Assembly: GCA_023091665.1 (NCBI GenBank)
Contig: JALJCQ010000013.1
Coordinates: 1,612,001 to 1,676,000 of the forward strand
Reading direction: 5' to 3'
Origin: Pythium myriotylum
Taxonomy: Eukaryota > Oomycota > Peronosporomycetes > Pythiales > Pythiaceae
DNA length: 64,000 bases
Shown here: one piece after another, positions 26,492-38,244 of the stretch
Position numbering within the stretch: position 1 is the first letter of the stretch
Layout: every line of letters starts with the position of its first letter
The notes under the pieces: generated by a model
Database searches by the model: none
Seen by the model: only the letters and a program-made list of their open reading frames with translations
What the model was told of the DNA's origin: nothing
Translations under genes and position numbers: made by a program

Positions 26492-27441
26492 GCCATGCCA
26501 CATACCCCGCCCAAAATTCACACAAAAAATAACAAAAATAGACACAATACATTCACTACCACAAATACAACCAACAACACACCACACACATACACGACAA
26601 CGACACACACCACCTACACAAACACTACCACCAACCCCCACATACATACACTACAAACAACAACTCCAAGACTGCTGTACCTACCTTCAAACATAAACAA
26701 TCTCAAACACCACCGTCCACAGTCCTCAACCTGCGCCTTCTCCGCCACACCCATGGCTGGACCAACGAGCACTCACACCACACATCTTGACGACCTACTA
26801 CTCATAATCTTGCCCACGACCGCCAACAATTGGTAGTGTGTCGACATCGGTTCTCAGGTTCTCAGCGTCACCATGCATCCACCTAGACACAACATGAACG
26901 GGGCGAAACGGAACAGAATGGACGCTTCGTCGCCCTCGTCTGTTGGAGACGCCCTGGACAGTGCGTGATAGCAACTTACACAGCAGCGCCGTGAATACAC
27001 CCACACCCACACACACCTTTAGTCTGTTGGGGAGGTTGAAGTCTGATCGACAGCGGACAACAAGACGCCCATCTTGGCCTCTAGACTTTGATATCTACTG
27101 GACGCGGTCTAGGCTACAGCGCTAGACCGCGTCCAGTAGATATCAACAACGATGTGGCGTATGACCACTTCCCTTCCTGGGGAGTGCGAGCGACACAGAC
27201 ACAGACACAGACACAAACACGCGTAGATACTCACATGAGAGGTAGTTTGTTTGAGTCAACGCAAGCCAAAGTAGTGCTCCTACAGGGACTCGTTGCTCCC
27301 GACTCGGTGATACGGTGCGTGCAAAAGAGCCAAATCCATGAGCTATGCATGCATCACAGTCAACGGGGCGAGGTGGCGAGGTGGCAAGACTGGAGAAAGG
27401 TGTTGGTTGGTGGGTACGAGGAGGGGTAAAAAGAAGAGGAA

Positions 27442-27514
27442 TGCTCCCTGCCAGGATCGAACTGGCGACCTTCAGATTATGAGACTGACGCTCTACCAAC
27501 TGAGCCAAAGGAGC
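27442..27514 (-). tRNA. tRNA-Met(CAU), array copy 23
   Basis: Same 73 nt as copy 1. Confidence 0.93.
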
Positions 27515-28464
27515 GCCATGCCACATACCCCGCCCAAAATTCACACAAAAAATAACAAAAATAGACACAATACATTCACTACCACAAATACAACCAACAA
27601 CACACCACACACATACACGACAACGACACACACCACCTACACAAACACTACCACCAACCCCCACATACATACACTACAAACAACAACTCCAAGACTGCTG
27701 TACCTACCTTCAAACATAAACAATCTCAAACACCACCGTCCACAGTCCTCAACCTGCGCCTTCTCCGCCACACCCATGGCTGGACCAACGAGCACTCACA
27801 CCACACATCTTGACGACCTACTACTCATAATCTTGCCCACGACCGCCAACAATTGGTAGTGTGTCGACATCGGTTCTCAGGTTCTCAGCGTCACCATGCA
27901 TCCACCTAGACACAACATGAACGGGGCGAAACGGAACAGAATGGACGCTTCGTCGCCCTCGTCTGTTGGAGACGCCCTGGACAGTGCGTGATAGCAACTT
28001 ACACAGCAGCGCCGTGAATACACCCACACCCACACACACCTTTAGTCTGTTGGGGAGGTTGAAGTCTGATCGACAGCGGACAACAAGACGCCCATCTTGG
28101 CCTCTAGACTTTGATATCTACTGGACGCGGTCTAGGCTACAGCGCTAGACCGCGTCCAGTAGATATCAACAACGATGTGGCGTATGACCACTTCCCTTCC
28201 TGGGGAGTGCGAGCGACACAGACACAGACACAGACACAAACACGCGTAGATACTCACATGAGAGGTAGTTTGTTTGAGTCAACGCAAGCCAAAGTAGTGC
28301 TCCTACAGGGACTCGTTGCTCCCGACTCGGTGATACGGTGCGTGCAAAAGAGCCAAATCCATGAGCTATGCATGCATCACAGTCAACGGGGCGAGGTGGC
28401 GAGGTGGCAAGACTGGAGAAAGGTGTTGGTTGGTGGGTACGAGGAGGGGTAAAAAGAAGAGGAA

Positions 28465-28537
28465 TGCTCCCTGCCAGGATCGAACTGGCGACCTTCAGAT
28501 TATGAGACTGACGCTCTACCAACTGAGCCAAAGGAGC
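28465..28537 (-). tRNA. tRNA-Met(CAU), array copy 24
   Basis: Same 73 nt as copy 1. Confidence 0.93.
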
Positions 28538-29487
28538 GCCATGCCACATACCCCGCCCAAAATTCACACAAAAAATAACAAAAATAGACACAATACATTC
28601 ACTACCACAAATACAACCAACAACACACCACACACATACACGACAACGACACACACCACCTACACAAACACTACCACCAACCCCCACATACATACACTAC
28701 AAACAACAACTCCAAGACTGCTGTACCTACCTTCAAACATAAACAATCTCAAACACCACCGTCCACAGTCCTCAACCTGCGCCTTCTCCGCCACACCCAT
28801 GGCTGGACCAACGAGCACTCACACCACACATCTTGACGACCTACTACTCATAATCTTGCCCACGACCGCCAACAATTGGTAGTGTGTCGACATCGGTTCT
28901 CAGGTTCTCAGCGTCACCATGCATCCACCTAGACACAACATGAACGGGGCGAAACGGAACAGAATGGACGCTTCGTCGCCCTCGTCTGTTGGAGACGCCC
29001 TGGACAGTGCGTGATAGCAACTTACACAGCAGCGCCGTGAATACACCCACACCCACACACACCTTTAGTCTGTTGGGGAGGTTGAAGTCTGATCGACAGC
29101 GGACAACAAGACGCCCATCTTGGCCTCTAGACTTTGATATCTACTGGACGCGGTCTAGGCTACAGCGCTAGACCGCGTCCAGTAGATATCAACAACGATG
29201 TGGCGTATGACCACTTCCCTTCCTGGGGAGTGCGAGCGACACAGACACAGACACAGACACAAACACGCGTAGATACTCACATGAGAGGTAGTTTGTTTGA
29301 GTCAACGCAAGCCAAAGTAGTGCTCCTACAGGGACTCGTTGCTCCCGACTCGGTGATACGGTGCGTGCAAAAGAGCCAAATCCATGAGCTATGCATGCAT
29401 CACAGTCAACGGGGCGAGGTGGCGAGGTGGCAAGACTGGAGAAAGGTGTTGGTTGGTGGGTACGAGGAGGGGTAAAAAGAAGAGGAA

Positions 29488-29560
29488 TGCTCCCTGCCAG
29501 GATCGAACTGGCGACCTTCAGATTATGAGACTGACGCTCTACCAACTGAGCCAAAGGAGC
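29488..29560 (-). tRNA. tRNA-Met(CAU), array copy 25
   Basis: Same 73 nt as copy 1. Confidence 0.93.
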
Positions 29561-30510
29561 GCCATGCCACATACCCCGCCCAAAATTCACACAAAAAATA
29601 ACAAAAATAGACACAATACATTCACTACCACAAATACAACCAACAACACACCACACACATACACGACAACGACACACACCACCTACACAAACACTACCAC
29701 CAACCCCCACATACATACACTACAAACAACAACTCCAAGACTGCTGTACCTACCTTCAAACATAAACAATCTCAAACACCACCGTCCACAGTCCTCAACC
29801 TGCGCCTTCTCCGCCACACCCATGGCTGGACCAACGAGCACTCACACCACACATCTTGACGACCTACTACTCATAATCTTGCCCACGACCGCCAACAATT
29901 GGTAGTGTGTCGACATCGGTTCTCAGGTTCTCAGCGTCACCATGCATCCACCTAGACACAACATGAACGGGGCGAAACGGAACAGAATGGACGCTTCGTC
30001 GCCCTCGTCTGTTGGAGACGCCCTGGACAGTGCGTGATAGCAACTTACACAGCAGCGCCGTGAATACACCCACACCCACACACACCTTTAGTCTGTTGGG
30101 GAGGTTGAAGTCTGATCGACAGCGGACAACAAGACGCCCATCTTGGCCTCTAGACTTTGATATCTACTGGACGCGGTCTAGGCTACAGCGCTAGACCGCG
30201 TCCAGTAGATATCAACAACGATGTGGCGTATGACCACTTCCCTTCCTGGGGAGTGCGAGCGACACAGACACAGACACAGACACAAACACGCGTAGATACT
30301 CACATGAGAGGTAGTTTGTTTGAGTCAACGCAAGCCAAAGTAGTGCTCCTACAGGGACTCGTTGCTCCCGACTCGGTGATACGGTGCGTGCAAAAGAGCC
30401 AAATCCATGAGCTATGCATGCATCACAGTCAACGGGGCGAGGTGGCGAGGTGGCAAGACTGGAGAAAGGTGTTGGTTGGTGGGTACGAGGAGGGGTAAAA
30501 AGAAGAGGAA

Positions 30511-30583
30511 TGCTCCCTGCCAGGATCGAACTGGCGACCTTCAGATTATGAGACTGACGCTCTACCAACTGAGCCAAAGGAGC
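30511..30583 (-). tRNA. tRNA-Met(CAU), array copy 26, last complete copy
   Basis: Same 73 nt as copy 1; the unit to its right is complete up to the broken copy 27. Confidence 0.93.
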
Positions 30584-31533
30584 GCCATGCCACATACCCC
30601 GCCCAAAATTCACACAAAAAATAACAAAAATAGACACAATACATTCACTACCACAAATACAACCAACAACACACCACACACATACACGACAACGACACAC
30701 ACCACCTACACAAACACTACCACCAACCCCCACATACATACACTACAAACAACAACTCCAAGACTGCTGTACCTACCTTCAAACATAAACAATCTCAAAC
30801 ACCACCGTCCACAGTCCTCAACCTGCGCCTTCTCCGCCACACCCATGGCTGGACCAACGAGCACTCACACCACACATCTTGACGACCTACTACTCATAAT
30901 CTTGCCCACGACCGCCAACAATTGGTAGTGTGTCGACATCGGTTCTCAGGTTCTCAGCGTCACCATGCATCCACCTAGACACAACATGAACGGGGCGAAA
31001 CGGAACAGAATGGACGCTTCGTCGCCCTCGTCTGTTGGAGACGCCCTGGACAGTGCGTGATAGCAACTTACACAGCAGCGCCGTGAATACACCCACACCC
31101 ACACACACCTTTAGTCTGTTGGGGAGGTTGAAGTCTGATCGACAGCGGACAACAAGACGCCCATCTTGGCCTCTAGACTTTGATATCTACTGGACGCGGT
31201 CTAGGCTACAGCGCTAGACCGCGTCCAGTAGATATCAACAACGATGTGGCGTATGACCACTTCCCTTCCTGGGGAGTGCGAGCGACACAGACACAGACAC
31301 AGACACAAACACGCGTAGATACTCACATGAGAGGTAGTTTGTTTGAGTCAACGCAAGCCAAAGTAGTGCTCCTACAGGGACTCGTTGCTCCCGACTCGGT
31401 GATACGGTGCGTGCAAAAGAGCCAAATCCATGAGCTATGCATGCATCACAGTCAACGGGGCGAGGTGGCGAGGTGGCAAGACTGGAGAAAGGTGTTGGTT
31501 GGTGGGTACGAGGAGGGGTAAAAAGAAGAGGAA

Positions 31534-31580
31534 TGCTCCCTGCCAGGATCGAACTGGCGACCTTCAGATTATGAGACTGA
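31534..31580 (-). pseudogene. Truncated tRNA-Met, array copy 27
   Basis: Only tRNA nucleotides 27-73 remain (anticodon arm, variable loop, T arm, 3' acceptor strand). From 31581 the sequence is unrelated, so the D arm, A box and 5' acceptor strand are gone. It cannot fold as a tRNA. This is the right-hand boundary of the array. Confidence 0.93.
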
Positions 31581-31791
31581 TGGGGCCGCACTTTACACTC
31601 AGGGAGAAGTTTGGATCACCAACCTAGTGGTCAGCCTAGCCTCTACATTCGAGAGATGGAGTATTTGCTGTTAAATCAGTAGCATGATATGATTTCACAC
31701 GATTATATCAATACATCGGGCATCAATTGTATTGAAATAGGTTATGTTGGCTCGTGGCGAGCTAATACTCTTCAAACGGAATGGTCAGACG

Positions 31792-32146
31792 TGTGGTGAA
31801 GGCGTGAGGGCAAAACCTGCTGCTCAACGATGGCAGAGCAGGTGCCGCTCACGAGTCTACCCAGGCACCTCAGATCTGTTCCTACGGTATCAGGCCGTTC
31901 AGGACCTCGATGACTATTCAGCTTCTGGGCCCACATCGCAGGTGCTGGCTGGGACATAACCGTCGTCACGTCCGACTCATGCATACGCACCTGGGGACGT
32001 CGTGGATATGATGAACTCGACGTGTAGGGCTTGTTACCTTCCATCTTGCCGGTGCCGACTGATAGATGGCCCTGATGTCGACTGAATGTTGAGAAAAGGT
32101 GCATCAAGTCTGGACGCACCTCAAAACCTCAGGACACTTCACCAGA
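31792..32146. mobile_element. Degraded solo LTR of the gypsy family found at 43884-56635
   Basis: Starts TGTGGTGAAGGCGTG and ends CTTCACCAGA, against TGTGGTGAAG and CTTCACCACA in the full LTRs. The last ~240 bp follow the 3' part of the intact LTR with many substitutions, while roughly 600 bp of the middle are missing (988 bp reduced to 355). Flanking tetranucleotides GACG and GGCG could be a decayed target duplication. An older relative of the intact element on this chromosome. Confidence 0.75.
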
Positions 32147-34080
32147 GGCGCAAGATCAACGATGGTGGTGCTGGCCGCGGTGTTGGCGGCGAGAGCGTCG
32201 TCAGCGTATGTTGTAGTCGCATGCAACAATGTAAAGCCAGCGTTCGCGGCCAGGCGGTAACAGCTCTTCCACGACGCGGCAAGAGCTCCTTCTCGTTGTT
32301 GTTGTTCGGCGGCACGCGACCCTTTCCACCCTTATTCCTCGCCATGAGCAAAACTTCGAGGTTCTGGTGAGAGATCTGTACTGGGAATCTTTGCCCGACA
32401 GAAATCTGGTGAGACCGAATCTGCGTCTCACCAGATATGAGGTGCCATCTGAGCCTACTCAGATGTTGGTCTGTGGGGATTATGAAAGGCGCCCACTGCT
32501 CCCACAACCATCAGAGTGAGAACGAGAGCGCGCACCATTGTAGTGGCGAGATGGGATCGATGTGCTTGTGTGTGGTGGTGACGCCCTGGTCGAAAAAAAA
32601 AGCCCTTCTCATTCCAGAATTTGATGTGCACCACAAAATATATCTCGAGTTGTCGACCACAAATGATTCCCATTCTCATGCCAGCTCCTCCCGCCCATTT
32701 GCTTTTGTTCGTCGAAGTGCGCCTACGAGGATGGCCGAGGAGGAGTCAAAGGAAAACGATCACGTGGTTCCAGAAAGTCCGCCTGGCGCCCCTCGCCCCA
32801 GACGCGGCATCATCTGCAGGTAAGCATTCATGGACGGATCCCATGATTGCGTTGCTACTGCGCATCCGATTTGATCTCTTGCTCCATTTTGGCGCTGGCG
32901 GGTAACCAGAGCAGAAGCAATTAGCAGGCCAGGGGTATGAATACCCAGAACCATTCCCATTCTTGTCATTCATCGAGAAGGAATGCTGAAAACCGGAATC
33001 ATTCCTTGTGGTTAGGGGACAATCCAGTCAGTCGATGCCCATTCCGTCCCAGCACGAGAATCGATTTGGTTTTTCGACCAGGGCCTGAGGGCCCACACCA
33101 ATTGTACATCTCATAGTTGTGTCACTGGACTTCGAATTGGACGTGAAATTTTGCTTAGCTAATCCTGACTTGGACTTCCCCACAAGTCCGATTTTTTGTT
33201 TTCCTGAACCTCCCTATTTTAGTAGAAGTCCCGTATTTTCGGGATTTAGTGGCAAAGCCCTTTTGTGGCGGATGCTCACAAGAGCAGTACATTGAAGAGA
33301 CGCGAGGATACCGAGGGGCTTTTGGGTAAGCAGCACTGTAGGGTTTAGTATTGATACTAATATACCATCCGGTGTATACAATTGGGCAAGGTGCACATTT
33401 AAATCACAGATATTGGCAGACCCCACACCTGTTTAAACATTTTGCGCTCTTGATCGACCAGCGCAACTGTGCTCGTGAGTAATGGGGGTATACTGCCTTC
33501 TGGGTATATGCGCAGGAGGTGAGAACATCCACAACTAAGGAGCATGTCCACTCGCGGAAGCCAGGCGACGACAAGTCAAAATGGTTGCTCTGCTGCCACG
33601 ACGCGAAATGCATCCGAAAGCAGTGGCTGGAGATGGATTTCGACCAGCGAAAGGCACGAATGAAAGTGACACCAGACCCGACATCCCCAGACTCGATTGT
33701 GATGAGGTAGATTGAAAGAGAGAGGCCTCGGTCTCTCGACACCGTCTACCCTGCGGTTCCGACGGTTAAACTGTCCCGCAGAAGCTCCGGTTGGGAATCC
33801 AGAGGGCCCTAACGTCCCTCATTGTGAGTCTCAGACGGAAAAGCGAACGTTAAGCTAGACAGGCGAATTAGGCTAATACGTAGGTCCAGATAGTAGGCGT
33901 AGGTTTGGTGCTGGATCTCGTGTCTCATGTTCTGATTTTGTGTGGACACCCGGATCTGGGGTTAAAACCGACTTTATGTGGACCAAGGTTTAGGTTTGGA
34001 TCCGTTATAACCGGATAAACGTGAACCAGAGTTTAGAACTGGACCCAAACACGTGTCTGGGAGATAACAAACACGTTGCG

Positions 34081-34123
<43 letters not shown>

Positions 34124-34806
34124 AAGCTCAACTCCCTGGGCCAAGCAGCAAACAAGGGAGAAGTTCAGAGGTGCACGCAAGCTGCGGTCAGTGTCAGGCA
34201 GCATTGATACAGATGTGAAGGGAGTTAGATGGTCGCATGACGCTTGTACATTGATGCCGTACGCGTGGTAATGGCCGGAGAAGTGTGACTTGGTGTGGTT
34301 GGTTTCTCGACTTGAAGTTACTTGATTCGACAAGCGTCATGGGATGGTCCCAAGTCCCTCCCGCTCCCGACAAAATGGTAAGAACGCCCCTCAGTGTCGC
34401 GCATTTATGCTATTTCCCTGGTTACCCTATTTGTGTAGATGGGTATTTTCAGTGTCCTTTCATTCACTAGGTGTAAGTGTATTCATGGAATCTATGTGCA
34501 CTATGCTCATTTACCAGCTTCGTGTGTCTCGTCCCCACATTTCCTTTGACACCGACAAGCTCGTCGACCGACTCCGGCGGGAGACTTGGATTCGCGCGTT
34601 CATATGCAGCCCTCAACTACTTACGAGTGTCGAGATCATCCTCGGTTGGCTAAGGGTCATCATTTAGGTATGGCTCGCTATCCGAGCACACCTGTACCAT
34701 GTTTGATTGACCTTCCTCTCCTTTGAGAATTGTAGCGAGTTGTTGGCCGCGACGATCAATCTCGCGCAAATTCTCTCTGGCGGTGATAGCTATAGCGCGT
34801 TTGTGC
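32147..34806. other. Stretch without a supportable gene
   Basis: No reading frame here shows a recognisable domain or a consistent splice pattern. Frames of 60-130 codons occur on both strands but overlap each other and look random. The only clear structure is the TC microsatellite listed separately. The 33.8-34.1 kb part has repeated TTTAGGTTTGG/GGTTTGGTGC-like phrases that may be a decayed repeat. Confidence 0.5.
34083..34120. repeat. (TC)19 microsatellite
   Basis: Uninterrupted TC dinucleotides, 38 bp. Confidence 0.95.
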
Positions 34807-35662
34807 TTAGGGCAAGAGTTCACTTCTTGCTCTTAAGAATTTGCTGGGGCAGTACGCGCTTGATCGCTTCGTGCGCCTTTTATGGTTTTTGCTCCAATGA
34901 CAGGCGTGACTGCCACGTCTTCTACAGGGTCCCGCGGGGTTGCTCTCTGAGCCTGTTTGAACTTGCGGTGCGGAGGCCGAACAAACTGTGCGATCCGCCT
35001 CGCTGCACGCCGACCCACTTGATAGCTGCGACGTGGCTTCACTGTCACGCTCCTCTGCACAAGGAAACTTTGGGTGTTGGTTGGAACGAGGCAACAAGGC
35101 TATGGACAAGGGCGTGTCCAGATCTGAGTGAACACTGGCAACGCATTCACTGATTGCATCAATCGCAGCCCCCACATAGCGCTGACAGCGGCGCTTGACT
35201 GCATTGTTGAATGTCTCCAGACGCCCCTTCAGTGCGCCCAAACTCTGAGCAATTGCACCGCTGAAGCACGCCTCGATGTCTACCACCTTGAAGTACACAA
35301 GGTTTGCGATTTATCCGGATGCTGTGCAGGTAGTTCAAGCAAAATCTCGGCTCGCGTGCTTCTCCAGAAGGCCGCAATTCCAGCACATGTCTGGCCGTCG
35401 TTTTGCTTTTGAGCCCAACTTGCGCAGTTAAGATCGCCTTACGCTGCTCATCACTCAGATATTCAAGTCGAGCTTTCTCTGAAACTGCAATAGACTGTTG
35501 TAATTTTGACGAGGCTGAGAGTTGGGCTGAACGGGTGTGTTCTGCTTCTCTCGGTCTTGTGGTTGACGGATCTGGCGATGGTTGATGAGGACGTTCGCGT
35601 ACTAGCTCTTCATTCTTGGGTCGGGTGGGTGCTTTCACATGATCGCCCAAGATTCCGCTCAC
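34807..35662 (-). pseudogene. Unidentified broken ORF
   Basis: Two overlapping minus frames read as one plausible protein with a frame change near 35.3 kb and another near 35.05 kb: an N-terminal Pro/Ser-rich part, a charged segment (KARLEYLSDEQRKAIL), then YFKVVDIEACFSGAIAQSLG and KGRLETFNNAVKRRCQRYVG. I do not recognise the family. Its place among transposon relics suggests a mobile-element gene, but no catalytic motif is visible. It could also be chance coding. Confidence 0.25.
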
Positions 35663-36140
35663 GATCGTATGATATAGCGGGCATCGAAATTACTCTCGCT
35701 GGCGCTTCTCGTGTCAGCGTCTGAGCAGTATACGGCAACGACTTGCGTAGACCCACACAAAGACACAGACGCCCCCAGTTCTTTCCGCTTGTACTCGTCT
35801 TGAGACCGTGGACTGGAGATCCCGCGTTGCAAGCGCGGATAAGACAGGATCTGTTGATTCTTGAACGGAAGAAACGCGCCGCAGCAGTTACACGCGCAGC
35901 GTGGCCCGGATCCGGTCCGTAGAGCGACCTGCAGGACTCATAACGGCATCAGACTGGAAAGCGACCTTGACCTTCCCACAGTGCCTTACGACACTGGAAC
36001 ATTAGCGTGGGCAGCTTGGAGACAATGGAGACCAATGCGCGGGCGATACGTCGTGGATACATCACACTTGAAGGGAACAACACCACACTAGAGTCAAGGC
36101 AAACAGTGACACTCTATTTTGTATACTCTCTGACTACCCG
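35663..36140. other. Stretch without a supportable gene
   Basis: 478 bp between the unidentified ORF and the MULE relic; nothing recognised on either strand. Confidence 0.5.
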
Positions 36141-37895
36141 TTAGACCTGGGCCTCTTGATCGCTCGAGTATTCACAGGCGTACGCGGGAGCATCGCTTTG
36201 CATCACGCCGCCATCTACTTCATTCTCGCTCGCGGCATCGCTGCCCTCTTCTCCGGAGCTCGCGTTGTCGTCGCCATCGGCGTCGGAGTCACCATCGTTG
36301 CTCTTGTGGTCGGGGTCGACGTTGGGGAGCTTGATTGGGAGAGGAGGCTCTGGGTTCATGTCGCGACGTGGCGTCGTCGCGATGCCACGCGCAATATCAT
36401 CACGGAGTTTCACATATCGGCGCGAGATATCCTCAATCGTTTGCACAAAGCGGGCGATCGAGGGGTGCCGAGTTCCAAACGCTGCGTTGAGCTTGCGATT
36501 AAATCATTCGAGTGGGTTGTTTGTACGCGCCACGGCATCGCTGTCTCATGCCATTGACGTTCCACACTTCGGGGGGCAACAGGGAAAACCGTGTCCTACG
36601 CAAGTACGCCCAGAACTTACGCCATCGAGGCTCAGAGTAACGCACCTCATCTTCTTGGCATCTCAACTTGATCTTGTCTCGAACCCAAGTGATGCTGCCC
36701 TTTGTGATCTTGAGCGGGTCTACCACCATCAGCATGTCAAAGACACCCTTCTCCATCGCCACTTCGACATCACTCTTGGAGATGAGAAGCTTGGCCATCT
36801 CGCGAGAGCACGCTTGCTCAAAGTGAAAAAAGCAACCGAATATGTCGGCGTCCGGGAACCAATCGAAAATGGCATTGATCAGAGCTGATTCAAAGTCACA
36901 CACCACACTCGCAGGGTTCATGCGCTGGTCACAGGCGTCACTAACATACAAAAAAGACATTCCGGTACGCTTTGATACATCCAAAACGTAAATACTGCAA
37001 CATACAATTTGGTGCCTTGATCGCAAACTATGGCCACAATGCACCGCCGGAAATGCGTGGAAACTCACCTGAAAGTCCCGTCAACGAATAGAGAAACCTG
37101 GTCGTACAGGAGCAAGCTGGTGAGCGTTGGATGGGCCCAACCAATGACCCAATCGGTCTTGTACTCGGTCTTCAGGGTCGGGTTCGACCACACAAGGTGG
37201 AGTTGGAAAAAAATTGAGAGGCGTCTGCTTCACTCGCGAGAGCGGTGGCACTTCAACACGCCCATGTAGATCCGACCCGAAGTACATTGCCCGCGTGTGG
37301 TGGACTCACTTTGTGACCTGTTCCTTCGACAAGCCGCGCACGACTACGTTTCGTAGAATCGCGAGCTCACCGTTATCCAGATCGCAAGGGGAGTGTTGGC
37401 CGTTGTCGTCGCAAGGTGGTCGAGTTCTCGCTGCATGGCGGCCTTGACAACGAGCATACTGGTGCCTTCGTCGAGAACGCGTAGTAACTGCTGCTCCGGC
37501 GTACAAACAGGTGGCACCATATTTGCAAAGTCGTAATCCATCGTGGAGGCGTAGAATTCGAGCTTTGCCGGGCAAGCCTGACTACGGTAGTAGCTACAGC
37601 GCCATGCAATCTTGACGCGCGTAATTGTCGCTCGAGTAAACGCAAAGCCGCCAACGTAGATATTCCTGCGACAGTCTCGCTTCTCCACGGGGTCGCTCCC
37701 AGGCTGCTCATGCGCGCCGCTGCTCGTCATCGTCGGCGTCGGTGGCTGCGGCTGCGGCTGCGACGACAACGCCGGACGTTGTCGCCAGATCTTGCACACG
37801 CGGGAGGGATTCGATGCTGGCTTGGATGGAGTGCATCGTATCTCGCGTTGCGGCGGATGTCTCGACGACGTTTTTCGTACGTTGAGGCTTGCCAA
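36141..37895 (-). pseudogene. Mutator-like (MULE) transposase, degenerate
   Basis: Pieces of one transposase lie in order on the minus strand but in several frames. 37.7-37.5 kb has a FLYWCH/WRKY-like finger (WRCSYYRSQACPAKLEF). Near 37.09 kb is SLFVDGTFQ, which carries the first catalytic Asp of the MULE domain. 36.95-36.85 kb has VCDFESALI (second Asp) and GCFFHFEQA. 36.5 kb has the family's TNNPLE-x-FNRKLN motif, interrupted by a TGA at 36504-36506. The C-terminal tail is acidic (36446-36141). These motifs and their order are those of the MULE DDE transposase family. Frame changes and the stop show it is dead. No terminal inverted repeats were identified by eye. Confidence 0.75.
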
Positions 37896-38244
37896 CTGAT
37901 GTGAGTGACCTGTGACCAGTCATTGCCCTAGCGACCTCATTTTGACCCGGAAAGAATTCTTCCGCGAAGTCTCCTCGCTCTTTTAGATCGTAAAACCTCA
38001 GCAAGAACCGCAGACTTTTCCCCTGCTGATTGCATTAAATGCGGGTTTGGTAGAAAGAATAGTAGTTGAATACCATGTACCACTACTCTCTCGAGCTTTG
38101 CCTTGCAGGGTTGGAGGAGTTGAACTGGAAGACAACCCAAGGCTGTCGAAGGCAGCAGCAGGTGGCAGAACCTGCACGACACAGTTGAGGAGTTCTGGAC
38201 GTGAGACAGTTGCGAGTAGATGAAGATAAATCACGTCATTCCTG
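37896..38244. other. Stretch without a supportable gene
   Basis: 349 bp upstream of the MULE relic; short minus frames only, nothing recognised. Confidence 0.4.

Larger units (their letters stand above)
1..31580. repeat. Tandem array of 1023-bp units, each with one tRNA-Met gene
   Basis: Base 1 corresponds to base 1024, then the pattern recurs every 1023 bp with almost no change. Reading plus-strand order from a tRNA, each unit holds: the tRNA (encoded on minus), a tract of about 180 nt with about seven G, a mixed-composition spacer, a 25-bp perfect inverted repeat, an ACACAG microsatellite, a G-rich segment and the Pol III terminator. Spacing between neighbouring tRNAs is 1023 bp except where inserts raise it to 1802-1833 or 2586 bp. 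The left end is outside the window; the right end breaks inside a tRNA. Long reading frames of 60-175 codons repeat in every unit, but they run through the tRNA and simple repeats on both strands and are not credible genes. The near-identity implies recent amplification or ongoing homogenisation. Assembly collapse or expansion is possible, so copy number should be treated as approximate. Confidence 0.97.

Noticed and set aside
1..31580. CRISPR array or centromeric satellite
   Set aside because: Units are 1 kb with a tRNA in each and no short repeat-spacer structure. A centromeric satellite role cannot be shown from sequence, and the Pol III gene with its terminator is the simpler explanation.
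32139..32360. eIF1A-like start on the minus strand (MARNKGGKGR)
   Set aside because: The resemblance ends after about ten residues; no frame restores the eIF1A core.
33519..33710. 63-codon plus-strand frame and the overlapping 112-codon minus frame
   Set aside because: Mutually overlapping, no splice partner found, no similarity recognised.
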